Shown here: positions 18,317 to 27,029 of the stretch, in pieces
Numbering within the stretch: position 1 is the first letter of the stretch
Layout: every line of letters begins with the position of its first letter
The notes under the pieces: generated by a model
Database searches by the model: none
Seen by the model: only the letters and a program-made list of their open reading frames with translations
Told to the model about the DNA's origin: nothing
Position numbers and translations under genes: made by a program
NCBI RefSeq assembly: GCF_020687505.1
Contig: NZ_JAJEQT010000011.1
Length of the DNA: 64,000 nucleotides
Reading direction: 5' to 3' (one strand)
From: Coprococcus_C hominis
Lineage (GTDB): Bacteria > Bacillota > Clostridia > Lachnospirales > Lachnospiraceae

Positions 18317-19696
18317 CTATGCGTTTGTATCCAGCTTTTTGATGATCGTCTCAATCGTATTGTTGAATGCCGGATCTTCTTTCCGTTTCGCCTCAACACG
18401 GTTAATGCCGTTGATGACTGTCGTATGGTCACGACCGCCGACGATATTGCCCGCAGATTGCAGAGACATGACGGTAAGCTTTCTACATAAGTACATAACG
18501 ACCTGTCTGGCTGTCGCGATATCTTGACTACGCTTCTTGGAGCGAATATCATCTGGAGAGATATTCATATGCTCGGATACTGTCTTGAGAATTGTCTCAC
18601 CGGTAATTGTTTCATTCTTCTCTTTGTTGATCAGATCCTTTAGAGATTCCTTGGCTGTCTCCAGTGTAACTTCTTCTTTCATAAGCTTGGAGAAAATGCC
18701 TATCTTATGAAGAGCACCTTCGAGCTCCCGGATGTTGTTGGTTACATTCTCAGCGATATACTGGAACACTTCTTCCGGAATATCATTTAAATGATCCATC
18801 TCCGCTTTCGTCTTGAGGATTGCCATACGTGTTTCATAGTCAGGCTCGTGAATATCAATCGGGATACCACATTCAAAACGGGAACGGATTCTTTCATTCA
18901 AAGACTGCAGCTCCTTTGGAGGCTGGTCGGAAGAAAGAATAATCTGTTTCTTATTATTATAAAGTTCATTAAACGTATTGAAAAATTCCGTCTGTGTACT
19001 CTCTTTTTTGATGATAAACTGAATGTCATCAATCAACAGGACGTCCACATTTCTGTATTTTTCACGGAATTCATTTGTTGTATGATTCTTGATTGCGTCG
19101 ATAATCTCATGTGTAAATGTCTCAGATGGTACATACAAAACTTTCGTCTTATCATCCTTCTGCAGGATGTAATGTGCGATGGACTGCATGAGATGCGTCT
19201 TTCCAAGTCCGGAGTTTCCATATAAGAACAATGGATTGAAATTATCCTGTCCCGGAAGATCGGCAACTGCCAGACATGTCGCGTGAGCGTGTCGGTTTCC
19301 TTCTCCGACAATGAACGTATCAAATGTATATTTTGGATTCAGATTGCTGCGGCTGACTGCTTCCTTGTAAGAGTCGGATTTTTGTACAGACTCTTTTCTG
19401 GCTTCTTCGTCGCTTTCAATCAGATTTTTCTTTTCGTCAATCACAATATCAATCGTACTGTCATTTAATGTCTCGCGAATAGAGGAAAGTAAAAAAATGT
19501 CAAACTCTTTGCGCTTTAAAAACTTGAGCGCATTCTCACCGAGCTTTTCATCTACATAAAAATAAACCGTATTGTTTTTAACCTCATATATTTTGAGGGA
19601 ACGAATCCATGTATTGATCATGATACTGGAAATGTCATATTCAGTTTCCAGAAGAGACAGGATCTCTTCCCATTTTGATTCGATTAATTCTTTCAT
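18317..19696 (-). CDS. dnaA: Chromosomal replication initiator DnaA
   Basis: A 459-residue AAA+ initiator. Domain I spans about 1-85 and a short domain II linker follows. Domain III carries Walker A GNSGLGKTH and Walker B VLLIDDIQF. The domain IV helix-turn-helix ends with the DnaA signature around GGRDHTTVI. It binds TTATCCACA boxes and melts the origin. AGGAG sits seven bases before the ATG. Boxes both upstream and downstream of the gene imply autoregulation as well as origin function. Confidence 0.98.
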   Translation of the reverse strand: MKELIESKWEEILSLLETEYDISSIMINTWIRSLKIYEVKNNTVYFYVDEKLGENALKFLKRKEFDIFLLSSIRETLNDSTIDIVIDEKKNLIESDEEARKESVQKSDSYKEAVSRSNLNPKYTFDTFIVGEGNRHAHATCLAVADLPGQDNFNPLFLYGNSGLGKTHLMQSIAHYILQKDDKTKVLYVPSETFTHEIIDAIKNHTTNEFREKYRNVDVLLIDDIQFIIKKESTQTEFFNTFNELYNNKKQIILSSDQPPKELQSLNERIRSRFECGIPIDIHEPDYETRMAILKTKAEMDHLNDIPEEVFQYIAENVTNNIRELEGALHKIGIFSKLMKEEVTLETAKESLKDLINKEKNETITGETILKTVSEHMNISPDDIRSKKRSQDIATARQVVMYLCRKLTVMSLQSAGNIVGGRDHTTVINGINRVEAKRKEDPAFNNTIETIIKKLDTNA

Positions 19697-20028
19697 ATCA
19701 TAACTCCTAAATACCGTGCTTCCTTTATCCGCACACTTGGATTCTATTTTACAATAAATTCAGAATTTTAGCAAGTTTTGGGCGTGGATTTCGGAGATTT
19801 TTACTACATAATTATAGGAAGAAAAATAATAATGAGTGATATAAGATGTTATGTAAAGTAAAATTAGGTTTACTTGGAAAATTGTGTATATCCAAAATGA
19901 CGTAAAATAGGCATTTTGAGGATAAATGAACATGAAATATACAAGTTTTCCACAAGTTAATAACAATTTGTGGATAACATTATGTAAATTAGGTGGGTAT
20001 ATCCCTATATATTTGTGGATAACTTCTA
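19697..20028. other. oriC part 1: DnaA box cluster upstream of dnaA
   Basis: An AT-rich spacer with two perfect DnaA boxes, TGTGGATAA at 19969-19977 and 20014-20022, and a one-mismatch box TTTTCCACA at 19946-19954. Together with the dnaA-dnaN spacer this makes a bipartite origin. No credible gene is present. Confidence 0.8.
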
Positions 20029-20057
20029 TTGACGGAAGCTTATTTTTTCAATATAAT
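20029..20057 (+). promoter_or_regulatory. rpmH promoter
   Basis: TTGACG (20029-20034), a 17-base spacer and TATAAT (20052-20057). It begins seven bases after the last DnaA box, so DnaA binding could influence it. Confidence 0.8.
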
Positions 20058-20110
20058 AGGCGAGTATGCAGTTTTCGGGCATAACTATATAGAAAAGGAG
20101 GACTTTCATT

Positions 20111-20245
20111 ATGAAAATGACATTTCAGCCAAAGAAGAGACAGCGTTCTAAAGTTCACGGCTTCAGAAAGAGAATGAGCACAGCGAACGGAAGAAAGGTA
20201 TTGGCCGCAAGACGTGCTAAGGGCAGAAAGCAGTTATCAGCGTAG
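20111..20245 (+). CDS. rpmH: Ribosomal protein bL34
   Basis: Forty-four residues beginning MKMTFQPKKRQRSKVHGF and ending AKGRKQLSA, the standard bL34 sequence of the large ribosomal subunit. GGAGG lies nine bases before the ATG. It starts the conserved rpmH-rnpA-yidD-yidC-jag series to the right of the origin. Confidence 0.98.
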   Translation: MKMTFQPKKRQRSKVHGFRKRMSTANGRKVLAARRAKGRKQLSA

Positions 20246-20268
20246 GTCACAGGTACTGTGACCTTTTT
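20245..20268 (+). terminator. Hairpin terminator between rpmH and rnpA
   Basis: GGTCACAG/CTGTGACC with a GTA loop, followed by TTTTT. It begins on the last base of the rpmH stop codon and ends 18 bases before rnpA, so it should make rnpA output a read-through fraction of rpmH output. Confidence 0.8.
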
Positions 20269-20286
20269 CATTAAGTGGAGAATTGT

Positions 20287-20649
20287 ATGAGACATATAGT
20301 TACACTTAAAAATAACAGAGAGTTCGGCAAGGTGTATAACCAAAAAGAATCGTTTGCCAATAAGTATTTAGTGATGTATCTGAGGGCCAACAACTTGGAT
20401 TACAGTAGAATTGGAATCTCTGTTAGTAAGAAAGTTGGTAATAGTGTGGTCAGGCATCGTTTGACCAGACTGATCAGGGAAACGTATCGTTTGAATCAAT
20501 ATCGGATAAAACCGGGATATGATCTTGTGGTTGTCGCGAGAATGAATGCAAAAGGTAAATCTTTTCATGAGATAGATTCTGCTTTTTTGCATCTGGCGAA
20601 AAAACATGAGATTTTGATGCAGGATACTGTTCCGGAGGTGATGGAATGA
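20287..20649 (+). CDS. rnpA: Ribonuclease P protein component
   Basis: 120 residues. This basic protein binds the RNase P RNA, which trims tRNA 5' leaders. The central SRIGISVSKKVGNSVVRHRLTRLIRE region is the conserved RNA-binding helix; the canonical RNR reads RHR here. The ATG at 20287 is chosen because GGAG lies six bases upstream; an in-frame GTG at 20275 overlaps that site. The stop overlaps yidD by four bases. Confidence 0.96.
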   Translation: MRHIVTLKNNREFGKVYNQKESFANKYLVMYLRANNLDYSRIGISVSKKVGNSVVRHRLTRLIRETYRLNQYRIKPGYDLVVVARMNAKGKSFHEIDSAFLHLAKKHEILMQDTVPEVME

Positions 20650-20858
20650 AAAAGGCATGTATTAAGATGATACGTCTGTATCAGAAATACATTTCACCCT
20701 GGAAACGTTATGGTCACTGCAAATATTATCCAACCTGTTCCAATTATGCGATTGAAGCATATCAGAAATATGGTTTTTTCAAAGGAACAGCCCTGACAGT
20801 ATGGAGAATCCTTCGATGCAATCCATTTTCAAAAGGTGGATATGATCCAGTTCCTTAA
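20646..20858 (+). CDS. yidD: Membrane protein insertion efficiency factor YidD
   Basis: Seventy residues with CKYYPTCSNYA, the Cys-containing motif of the family, and GTALTVWRILRCNPFSKGGYDPVP at the end. YidD is membrane-associated and aids YidC-dependent insertion. Its ATG overlaps the rnpA stop (ATGA), showing coupling. Confidence 0.95.
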   Translation: MKKACIKMIRLYQKYISPWKRYGHCKYYPTCSNYAIEAYQKYGFFKGTALTVWRILRCNPFSKGGYDPVP

Positions 20859-20898
20859 TATGTAAGACAGGGTCTTACACGACTAATTGGAGGACAGT

Positions 20899-22176
20899 AT
20901 GTTTTTAACACAGTCAGGTGGCTTTATTATTAAGCCAATTTCGAGGCTTTTAGGAGCTATTCTTAGTTTGCTCTATCGCGGGTTGAATGCAATTGGTGTG
21001 GAATCAATCGGTATTGCGATTATTCTTTTTACGCTGATCGTACGTTTGATCATATTCCCGTTGATGTATAAGCAGAATCGTTCAAGCAAGATTATGTCAA
21101 TGATTCAGCCGGAAATCAACAAGGCAACTAAGAAGTACAGAGGTAAGACAGATCAGCAGTCAATGATGGAAGTACAGCGAATCACGAAAGAGATTCAGAG
21201 TAAGTATGGTGTAAGCATGACAAGTGGATGTTTGACATCTTTGATTCAGCTTCCAATCTTTTTAGCACTTTATCGTGTAATTCAGAATATACCTGCTTAT
21301 GTACCAAAGGTATATGACATGTATAAGCCGATTGCTGTTGCAATTCAGAATAACACAAAAGCGCAGGAAGCATTAACAACTGTAACCGCAGATGCTGGTA
21401 AGCAGGTTGCATTGGCAATGAATTCCATTGATTATAACAATACAAATACCGTTATTGACGTGCTTGCTAATTTTTCCGAGAAAATGTGGAATAATCTGGC
21501 AAATGCGCTTGGAAATACAGGTGATGTTGTAAATGCAATGTTCGTAAATAATAACGTTGACAACATCAATCATGTAAATAACTTCTTTGGATTAAATCTT
21601 ACAGAAGTTCCAGGTTTTGCATTTCGTGCAGCTATTATTATTCCGATATTATCACTCATCTTCCAGTTTTTGAGTATGAAGGTAACGAATGTTCAGACTT
21701 CTGATGATCCGACACAGCAGGCAACAATGGGAACTATGAAAACCATGATGTATATCATGCCAATCTTCTCATTCTTTGTCTGTGTCAATGTACCTTGTGG
21801 TGTTGGTCTTTACTGGGCAGTTGGTGCATTTATCTCATTCATAACAACGATTTGTACAAATGCTTACTTTAAGCATTGTGATATGGATAAGATACTGGAA
21901 AAGAGTATGGCAAAAGCTGCAAAGAAGAATGCAAAAAAGAAGAAGAAAAACAAGAAATCCTTTATGGAGAAAATGCAGGAGGCTGCTTATGGACAGGCAT
22001 CTTCTTCCTCTTCAGATGAAAGAAAGGTTGAAAACGGCGTAAAGAATGCAAGTTTAAAGAGTTATTCTTCTAACACAATGAAGTCTGGCAATGATGCCGG
22101 AACAAAATATCGTGCAGGATCGCTTGCTTCCAAAGCAAATATCATGCAGAATTATAACAATGACAAGGATAAGTAA
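20899..22176 (+). CDS. yidC: Membrane protein insertase YidC
   Basis: About 425 residues. Core segments include IRLIIFPLMYKQNRSS, GCLTSLIQLPIFLALYRVI and the late helix pair around NVPCGVGLYWAVGAF. The C-terminal tail is strongly basic (KKKKKNKKS) and probably contacts ribosomes. A long polar insertion at about 130-220 is extracytoplasmic. GGAGG five bases before the ATG at 20899 decides the start over a TTG at 20887. No lipobox is apparent. Confidence 0.95.
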   Translation: MFLTQSGGFIIKPISRLLGAILSLLYRGLNAIGVESIGIAIILFTLIVRLIIFPLMYKQNRSSKIMSMIQPEINKATKKYRGKTDQQSMMEVQRITKEIQSKYGVSMTSGCLTSLIQLPIFLALYRVIQNIPAYVPKVYDMYKPIAVAIQNNTKAQEALTTVTADAGKQVALAMNSIDYNNTNTVIDVLANFSEKMWNNLANALGNTGDVVNAMFVNNNVDNINHVNNFFGLNLTEVPGFAFRAAIIIPILSLIFQFLSMKVTNVQTSDDPTQQATMGTMKTMMYIMPIFSFFVCVNVPCGVGLYWAVGAFISFITTICTNAYFKHCDMDKILEKSMAKAAKKNAKKKKKNKKSFMEKMQEAAYGQASSSSSDERKVENGVKNASLKSYSSNTMKSGNDAGTKYRAGSLASKANIMQNYNNDKDK

Positions 22177-22191
22177 TATTTAGGAGTTAAG

Positions 22192-22821
22192 ATGGAATAT
22201 AGAGAGTTTAAGGCCAAGACTGTTGATGAGGCAATTACACTCGCATCTACAGAGTTCGGTTGTACAAGCACAGAGCTTGATTATGAGGTAATCGAGAAGG
22301 GTTCCTCAGGATTCCTTGGAATCGGTGCAAAGCAGGCAGTCATTAAGGCAAAGAAAAAGGAAAGCTTTTTAGATGATATTCAGGAATACCTTGATAACTT
22401 ATTCAAGGCTATGGATATCGAAGCAAAGGTTACAATCGATTACGATGAAGCAGAAGCAACGATGGATATTGACGTGGAAGGTCCGGATATGGGTATTCTG
22501 ATTGGTAAGCGTGGACAGACATTGGATTCTCTGCAGTATCTGATCAGTCTGTTTGTAAATAAGAAGAGTGAATCTTATATCCGTGTCAAGCTCGATACAG
22601 AAAATTATCGTGCAAGAAGAAAGGATACGCTCGAGAATCTTGCAAAGAATATTTCATTCAAGGTTAAGAGAACAAGAAGACCTTTTACTTTAGAGCCTAT
22701 GAATCCTTATGAGAGAAGAATTATCCATTCTGCTCTTCAGAATGATAAATATGTAGCTACCAGAAGTGAGGGTGAAGAGCCTTATCGTAAGGTTGTTATC
22801 TACTTGAAGAAAAATGCTTAA
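22192..22821 (+). CDS. jag: Jag/KhpB RNA-binding protein
   Basis: 209 residues with three parts: an N-terminal Jag domain (about 1-50, GSSGFLGIGAKQAVI), a KH domain (GILIGKRGQTLDSLQYL, about 102-118) and an R3H domain (NPYERRIIHSAL, about 170-181). It is a cytoplasmic RNA-binding protein that with KhpA affects cell elongation and division in Firmicutes. AGGAGTTAAG precedes the ATG and a strong terminator follows. Confidence 0.95.
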   Translation: MEYREFKAKTVDEAITLASTEFGCTSTELDYEVIEKGSSGFLGIGAKQAVIKAKKKESFLDDIQEYLDNLFKAMDIEAKVTIDYDEAEATMDIDVEGPDMGILIGKRGQTLDSLQYLISLFVNKKSESYIRVKLDTENYRARRKDTLENLAKNISFKVKRTRRPFTLEPMNPYERRIIHSALQNDKYVATRSEGEEPYRKVVIYLKKNA

Positions 22822-22836
22822 TTAAAGTTAAAAGAA

Positions 22837-22866
22837 AAGGATACTCTTTTACGAGTATCCTTTTTT
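22837..22866 (+). terminator. Terminator of the rpmH-jag operon
   Basis: AAGGATACTC/GAGTATCCTT stem (10 bp, six-base loop) running into six T, 16 bases after the jag stop. Confidence 0.9.
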
Positions 22867-22905
22867 AGTGTGTTGAAATAACTGCAAAACACAGTAGTAA
22901 TTGAA

Positions 22906-23138
22906 CATATATTTCAATATGGTTCATTCTATATACAATGTATTGAATCTAAGAAGTTCTAAATGTTCTGATTTATATATTGATATAATACGCCACCGCC
23001 GCCAATTCGCCATCCATGGCTCAGTGGCGGCTTGTTTGAACATCGTGTTCAAACATGGCTAGTCTAATTACAGAACATTAAGAACTTCTAGGATTCAAAC
23101 ATATTGTATATTAGAATGAATTCATATTGAAATATATG
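22906..23138. repeat. Structured fold-back repeat, family 1 copy B
   Basis: A 233-bp counterpart of the element at 2119-2352. Ends are CATATATTTCAATATG (22906-22921) and its complement (23123-23138). Inner helices: 22952-22970 with 23071-23089, GCCGCCA/TGGCGGC (22998-23004, 23025-23031), and TGTTTGAACA/TGTTCAAACA (23033-23055). It differs from copy A at paired positions in a compensatory way (C22999-G23030 for T-A; G22965-C23076 for A-T). It lies between the converging jag and mnmE genes. The rest of 22867-23261 is AT-rich with no gene seen. Confidence 0.88.
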
Positions 23139-23261
23139 AATTCAAGTATTGATTGTTTTTTGCAATTATTAATTTATATTAAGAATATAATTGAATTTTT
23201 ATTATTTTCCTTATGAATTTATTTTTTATATTATAATTTTCTTCTGCGAGATAAGTGACCT

Positions 23262-24635
23262 TTATTTACCCATACAGAATTCGGCGAATATTTTGTTGAC
23301 GAGATCGTCTTCAAGTTCTTCTCCAATGATTTTGCCAAGCGATGTGTAGGCGGACATCAGATCAATCGTGAAGAAGTCCTCTCCCATTCCCATGTCGATA
23401 CTTTCTAAGACTTTGTTCAGGCTCTCTCTTGTGTCATAGAGTAATGATTTGTGGCGCAGGTTGGTAATGTAAAGTTCGTCGTTATAGGTGAGCTCCTGAT
23501 TGAAGAACATGGACTTCAACAGGTCGTGAAGCTGTTCTTTGCCAGTGCCCTCTTTCGCTGATATTTCCAGTATTTTAGTCTCTAATTTTGAAGTTATCCC
23601 CAACTTATCCACAACCAGATTCTGATCGTTTTTATTGATCAAAGTGATGACTTTTTTGCCCTGTAAAGCGTCCATAATACGGTAATCATCATCATTTAGA
23701 GCGCATGTTCCATCCACGATATAAAGAATCAGATCCGCGTCAGAAATCGTTGTCATAGCCTTGGTTACACCGATTTTTTCTACGATATCTTCTGTATCAT
23801 GAATACCCGCTGTATCCACGATATTTAGCGTAATTCCATCGATATTGACCAGTTCCTCCAGCGTATCTCTCGTTGTACCGGCAACCTCTGTAACAATCGC
23901 ACGTTCCTCGCCTAACAGCATGTTCAAAACAGAGGATTTACCTGCATTTGGACGTCCAGCAATAACTGTACGGATTCCCTCTTTGATAATACGTCCATTC
24001 TCACTGGTTGACAGTAAATGATTCACAGTTATCAACATGTTATCCACAGTGGTGTGTAATTGCTGTGGAAAGTTATCTAATGAATAATTTTCAGGGTCAT
24101 CTAAGGCGGATTCAATATATGCGATGTTATAAAGTAAAGTATCACGCAAGTCTGTAATCACAGTCTTTAATTCACCACGAAGCTGAATCAGGGATGATTT
24201 TGCTGCCATATCATTTTTGGCATGAATGAGATCCATGACAGATTCTGCCTGTGACATATCAATCCGTCCACCTAAGAATGCACGCTTCGTAAATTCACCC
24301 GGTTCAGCTGGTCTTGCACCAAGCCGGATCACGAGATCTAACACACGTTTTAATACGGTGATACCACCATGACAATCAAGTTCCACAACATCTTCGGTTG
24401 TGTATGTCTTTGGGGCACGCATGACGAGTGCAACTGCTTCATCATAGATTTCATCTTCGTAGATGATCTTTCCATAAGCAGCGGTATAGCTATCCATATT
24501 TAAAATTGTTTTCTTTTTATTCACCGGTTGAAATATCTGATCTACAATCTGTAACGCTGTATCTCCACTGATTCGTATAATGCCTATGCCGGAATCTCCC
24601 ATCCCGGTTGCAATCGCAGCAATCGTCTCACCCAT
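23262..24635 (-). CDS. mnmE: tRNA modification GTPase MnmE
   Basis: About 457 residues. With MnmG it forms the (carboxymethyl)aminomethyl modification of wobble uridine 34. It has an N-terminal folate-binding domain and a G-domain with GRPNAGKSS, DTAGIHDTED and INKND, and it ends with the essential FCMGK. The ATG at 24635 has AAAGG upstream; an in-frame extension to 24686 reads MLVHSHAG and is unlike the family. It is on the strand opposite to jag and mnmG, unlike the usual colinear order. Confidence 0.96.
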   Translation of the reverse strand: MGETIAAIATGMGDSGIGIIRISGDTALQIVDQIFQPVNKKKTILNMDSYTAAYGKIIYEDEIYDEAVALVMRAPKTYTTEDVVELDCHGGITVLKRVLDLVIRLGARPAEPGEFTKRAFLGGRIDMSQAESVMDLIHAKNDMAAKSSLIQLRGELKTVITDLRDTLLYNIAYIESALDDPENYSLDNFPQQLHTTVDNMLITVNHLLSTSENGRIIKEGIRTVIAGRPNAGKSSVLNMLLGEERAIVTEVAGTTRDTLEELVNIDGITLNIVDTAGIHDTEDIVEKIGVTKAMTTISDADLILYIVDGTCALNDDDYRIMDALQGKKVITLINKNDQNLVVDKLGITSKLETKILEISAKEGTGKEQLHDLLKSMFFNQELTYNDELYITNLRHKSLLYDTRESLNKVLESIDMGMGEDFFTIDLMSAYTSLGKIIGEELEDDLVNKIFAEFCMGK

Positions 24636-24817
24636 AATCAAACACCTTTCTTTCAATAAGGTACCCGCATGTGAATGCACCAACATACGGGAAAATCACA
24701 ATTTCCTCTATTATACCTTTTCTTTTTTTATTCAACAAGGTATAATTAATAAGTTAAAATTGTAGTTACAACATAATTAAATATACAATGATTCAATTAA
24801 AGAAGAATATGTAGATT

Positions 24818-25042
24818 GATAATTCAAACCAGTCATATATGTGAATTGAGATTTCTAATATTACAAATTCGAAAGCAGACCGTCGAAGCACGCTGGTACT
24901 TAATGAGCAGGGATACTAATTCGTTGAATTAGTGTTACTGCGAATTTAGTACCATTGCGTGATGAGCCGAACGGGAGTGTGTCTGCGAAGAATTTGGTAA
25001 TTTAGAAATCTCGTTTATAGAAGTAAATAGGTTTGAATTATC
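24818..25042. repeat. Structured fold-back repeat, family 2 copy C
   Basis: Tips are GATAATTCAAACC (24818-24830) and its complement (25030-25042); an inner arm GAGATTTCTAA lies further in. The conserved core (about 24875-24986) has closing helix GCAGAC/GTCTGC, a second helix with GGTAC/GTACC (24895-24899, 24949-24953) and an apical hairpin ACTAATTC/GAATTAGT. Copy D at 49241-49431 shares the core with compensatory changes. It fills the divergent mnmE-mnmG spacer and ends 18 bases before the mnmG start. Confidence 0.85.
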
Positions 25043-25059
25043 TTTAAGAGGATTTTATC

Positions 25060-27018
25060 GTGGAGAAAAAATATATAGAGGAAGAATATGATATTATCGT
25101 CGTTGGTGCCGGCCATGCGGGCTGTGAAGCCGCCCTTGCAGCATCTCGACTCGGTCTTGAAACCATCCTGTTCACTATCAGCATGGACAGCGTTGCCCTG
25201 ATGCCATGCAACCCAAATGTCGGTGGAAGCTCCAAAGGACATCTGGTGCGTGAAATTGATGCCTTAGGCGGTGAGATGGGTAAAAATATTGATAAGACCT
25301 ATATTCAGAGCAAGATGCTGAATGTATCCAAAGGTCCTGCCGTACACTCTTTACGTGCACAGGCAGACAAGGGCGAATATACAAAGCAGATGCGTTTAAC
25401 ACTTCAGAATCAGGAACATCTGACACTCCGTCAGGGTGAGGTCGCTGAGCTTTTATATGATACGAAAATTACCGATGAAATGAAAGACCAGAAAATCATC
25501 TGTGGCGTCCGTATGTATTCAGGTGCAGTGTATCATGCAAAGGCAGTTATCTTATGTACTGGAACGTATTTGAAGGCAAGATGCATCTATGGTGATGTTG
25601 TGAATTATACGGGTCCAAATGGTCTTTCAGCAGCAAATCACTTGTCTGATTCCATGCGGGATGCAGGTATCTTTATCCGGCGATTTAAGACAGGTACACC
25701 AGCAAGACTAGATAAAAAGACGATTGATTTTACCAAGATGCAGGAGCAAAAAGGTGATGAGCATATCGTTCCATTTTCCTTTACGAATAAAGAGGAAGAT
25801 ATCAAGCGGGATCAGATTTCCTGCTGGCTGACTTATACGAACGAGGAAACACATAAGATTATCAAGGATAATATTGACCGTTCTCCGCTCTTCTCTGGAT
25901 TTATTGAGGGAACCGGACCGAGATACTGTCCTTCTATTGAGGATAAGGTCATGAAGTTCCCGGACAAAGACCGCCATCAGTTGTTTATTGAGCCGGAGGG
26001 TGAATTTACAAATGAGATGTATATGGGTGGTATGTCTTCTTCTCTGCCGGAAGATGTGCAGTATGCGATGATTCATACAGTACCGGGACTGGAGCATGTA
26101 GCAATTGTTCGAAATGCATATGCGATTGAATATGATTGTATTGATGCGACAAACCTGAAGGCAAATCTGGAATTTAAAGATATGGATGGACTGTTCAGTG
26201 CAGGACAGATCAATGGCAGCTCTGGATATGAGGAAGCAGCTGCACAGGGTATCATGGCTGGTATCAATGCAGCGCGGAAGCTGCAGAATAAACCACCAGT
26301 GATCTTGGATCGTTCCCAGGCATACATCGGTGTTTTGATTGATGATCTTGTAACAAAGGAGACACAGGAACCATACCGTATGATGACGAGCCGTGCAGAG
26401 TATCGACTGCTTTTAAGGCAGGATAATGCAGATCTGAGACTGACAGATATCGGACATGAGATTGGTCTGATTGATGAAGCCCGTTATGAGAAATTCTGCG
26501 AGAAGCGTAGACAGATTGATGCGGAAATTGCACGTATGAACGAGATATCAGTTGGCGCAAATAAGCATGTACAGGATTTTCTGACAAAGCATGGAAGCTC
26601 TTCACTTGGAACAGCCGCAACGCTGGCAGAACTTATCCGCAGACCAGAGCTTTCTTATGAAGCACTGGAAGAATTGGATACTGGCAGACAGGAAGCATAT
26701 CGGGTATTGCTTGGCGTTGATACAACAGATAAGATTACTTTGGATAATGAAGTGGTAGAACAAATCAACATTGCAATTAAGTATGATGGTTATATCAGTC
26801 GCCAGAAACAGCAGGTAGAACATTTTCAGAAAATGGAGAAAAAACAGATTCCAGATGACATCAATTATGACGATGTTGCAAATCTTCGAAAAGAGGCGCG
26901 GCAGAAGTTATCAAATATCCGACCGACTTCGCTCGGACAGGCGTCACGTATCTCTGGTGTATCGCCAGCAGATGTGTCGGTGTTGATGATTTATCTGGAG
27001 ACAAAGAAACAGGCATAG
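25060..27018 (+). CDS. mnmG: tRNA uridine-34 modification enzyme MnmG
   Basis: 652 residues. This FAD enzyme partners MnmE in modifying wobble uridine. The N-terminal Rossmann motif is VVGAGHAGCEAALAASRLG, and CNPNVGGSSKGHL and GTGPRYCPSIEDK are also conserved. The C-terminal helical domain ends with a SGVSPADVSVLMIYL segment, the MnmE/tRNA-binding part. The start is a GTG with AGAGG eight bases upstream. A structured repeat lies directly upstream and would be in its 5' leader if the promoter is outside it. Confidence 0.96.
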   Translation: MEKKYIEEEYDIIVVGAGHAGCEAALAASRLGLETILFTISMDSVALMPCNPNVGGSSKGHLVREIDALGGEMGKNIDKTYIQSKMLNVSKGPAVHSLRAQADKGEYTKQMRLTLQNQEHLTLRQGEVAELLYDTKITDEMKDQKIICGVRMYSGAVYHAKAVILCTGTYLKARCIYGDVVNYTGPNGLSAANHLSDSMRDAGIFIRRFKTGTPARLDKKTIDFTKMQEQKGDEHIVPFSFTNKEEDIKRDQISCWLTYTNEETHKIIKDNIDRSPLFSGFIEGTGPRYCPSIEDKVMKFPDKDRHQLFIEPEGEFTNEMYMGGMSSSLPEDVQYAMIHTVPGLEHVAIVRNAYAIEYDCIDATNLKANLEFKDMDGLFSAGQINGSSGYEEAAAQGIMAGINAARKLQNKPPVILDRSQAYIGVLIDDLVTKETQEPYRMMTSRAEYRLLLRQDNADLRLTDIGHEIGLIDEARYEKFCEKRRQIDAEIARMNEISVGANKHVQDFLTKHGSSSLGTAATLAELIRRPELSYEALEELDTGRQEAYRVLLGVDTTDKITLDNEVVEQINIAIKYDGYISRQKQQVEHFQKMEKKQIPDDINYDDVANLRKEARQKLSNIRPTSLGQASRISGVSPADVSVLMIYLETKKQA

Positions 27019-27029
27019 GAATATAGAAA

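Noticed and set aside
19760..19966. A 68-codon minus-strand frame between dnaA and rpmH
   Set aside because: It lies in AT-rich origin DNA, overlaps a DnaA box and has a Phe/Tyr/Ile-rich translation with no ribosome site.
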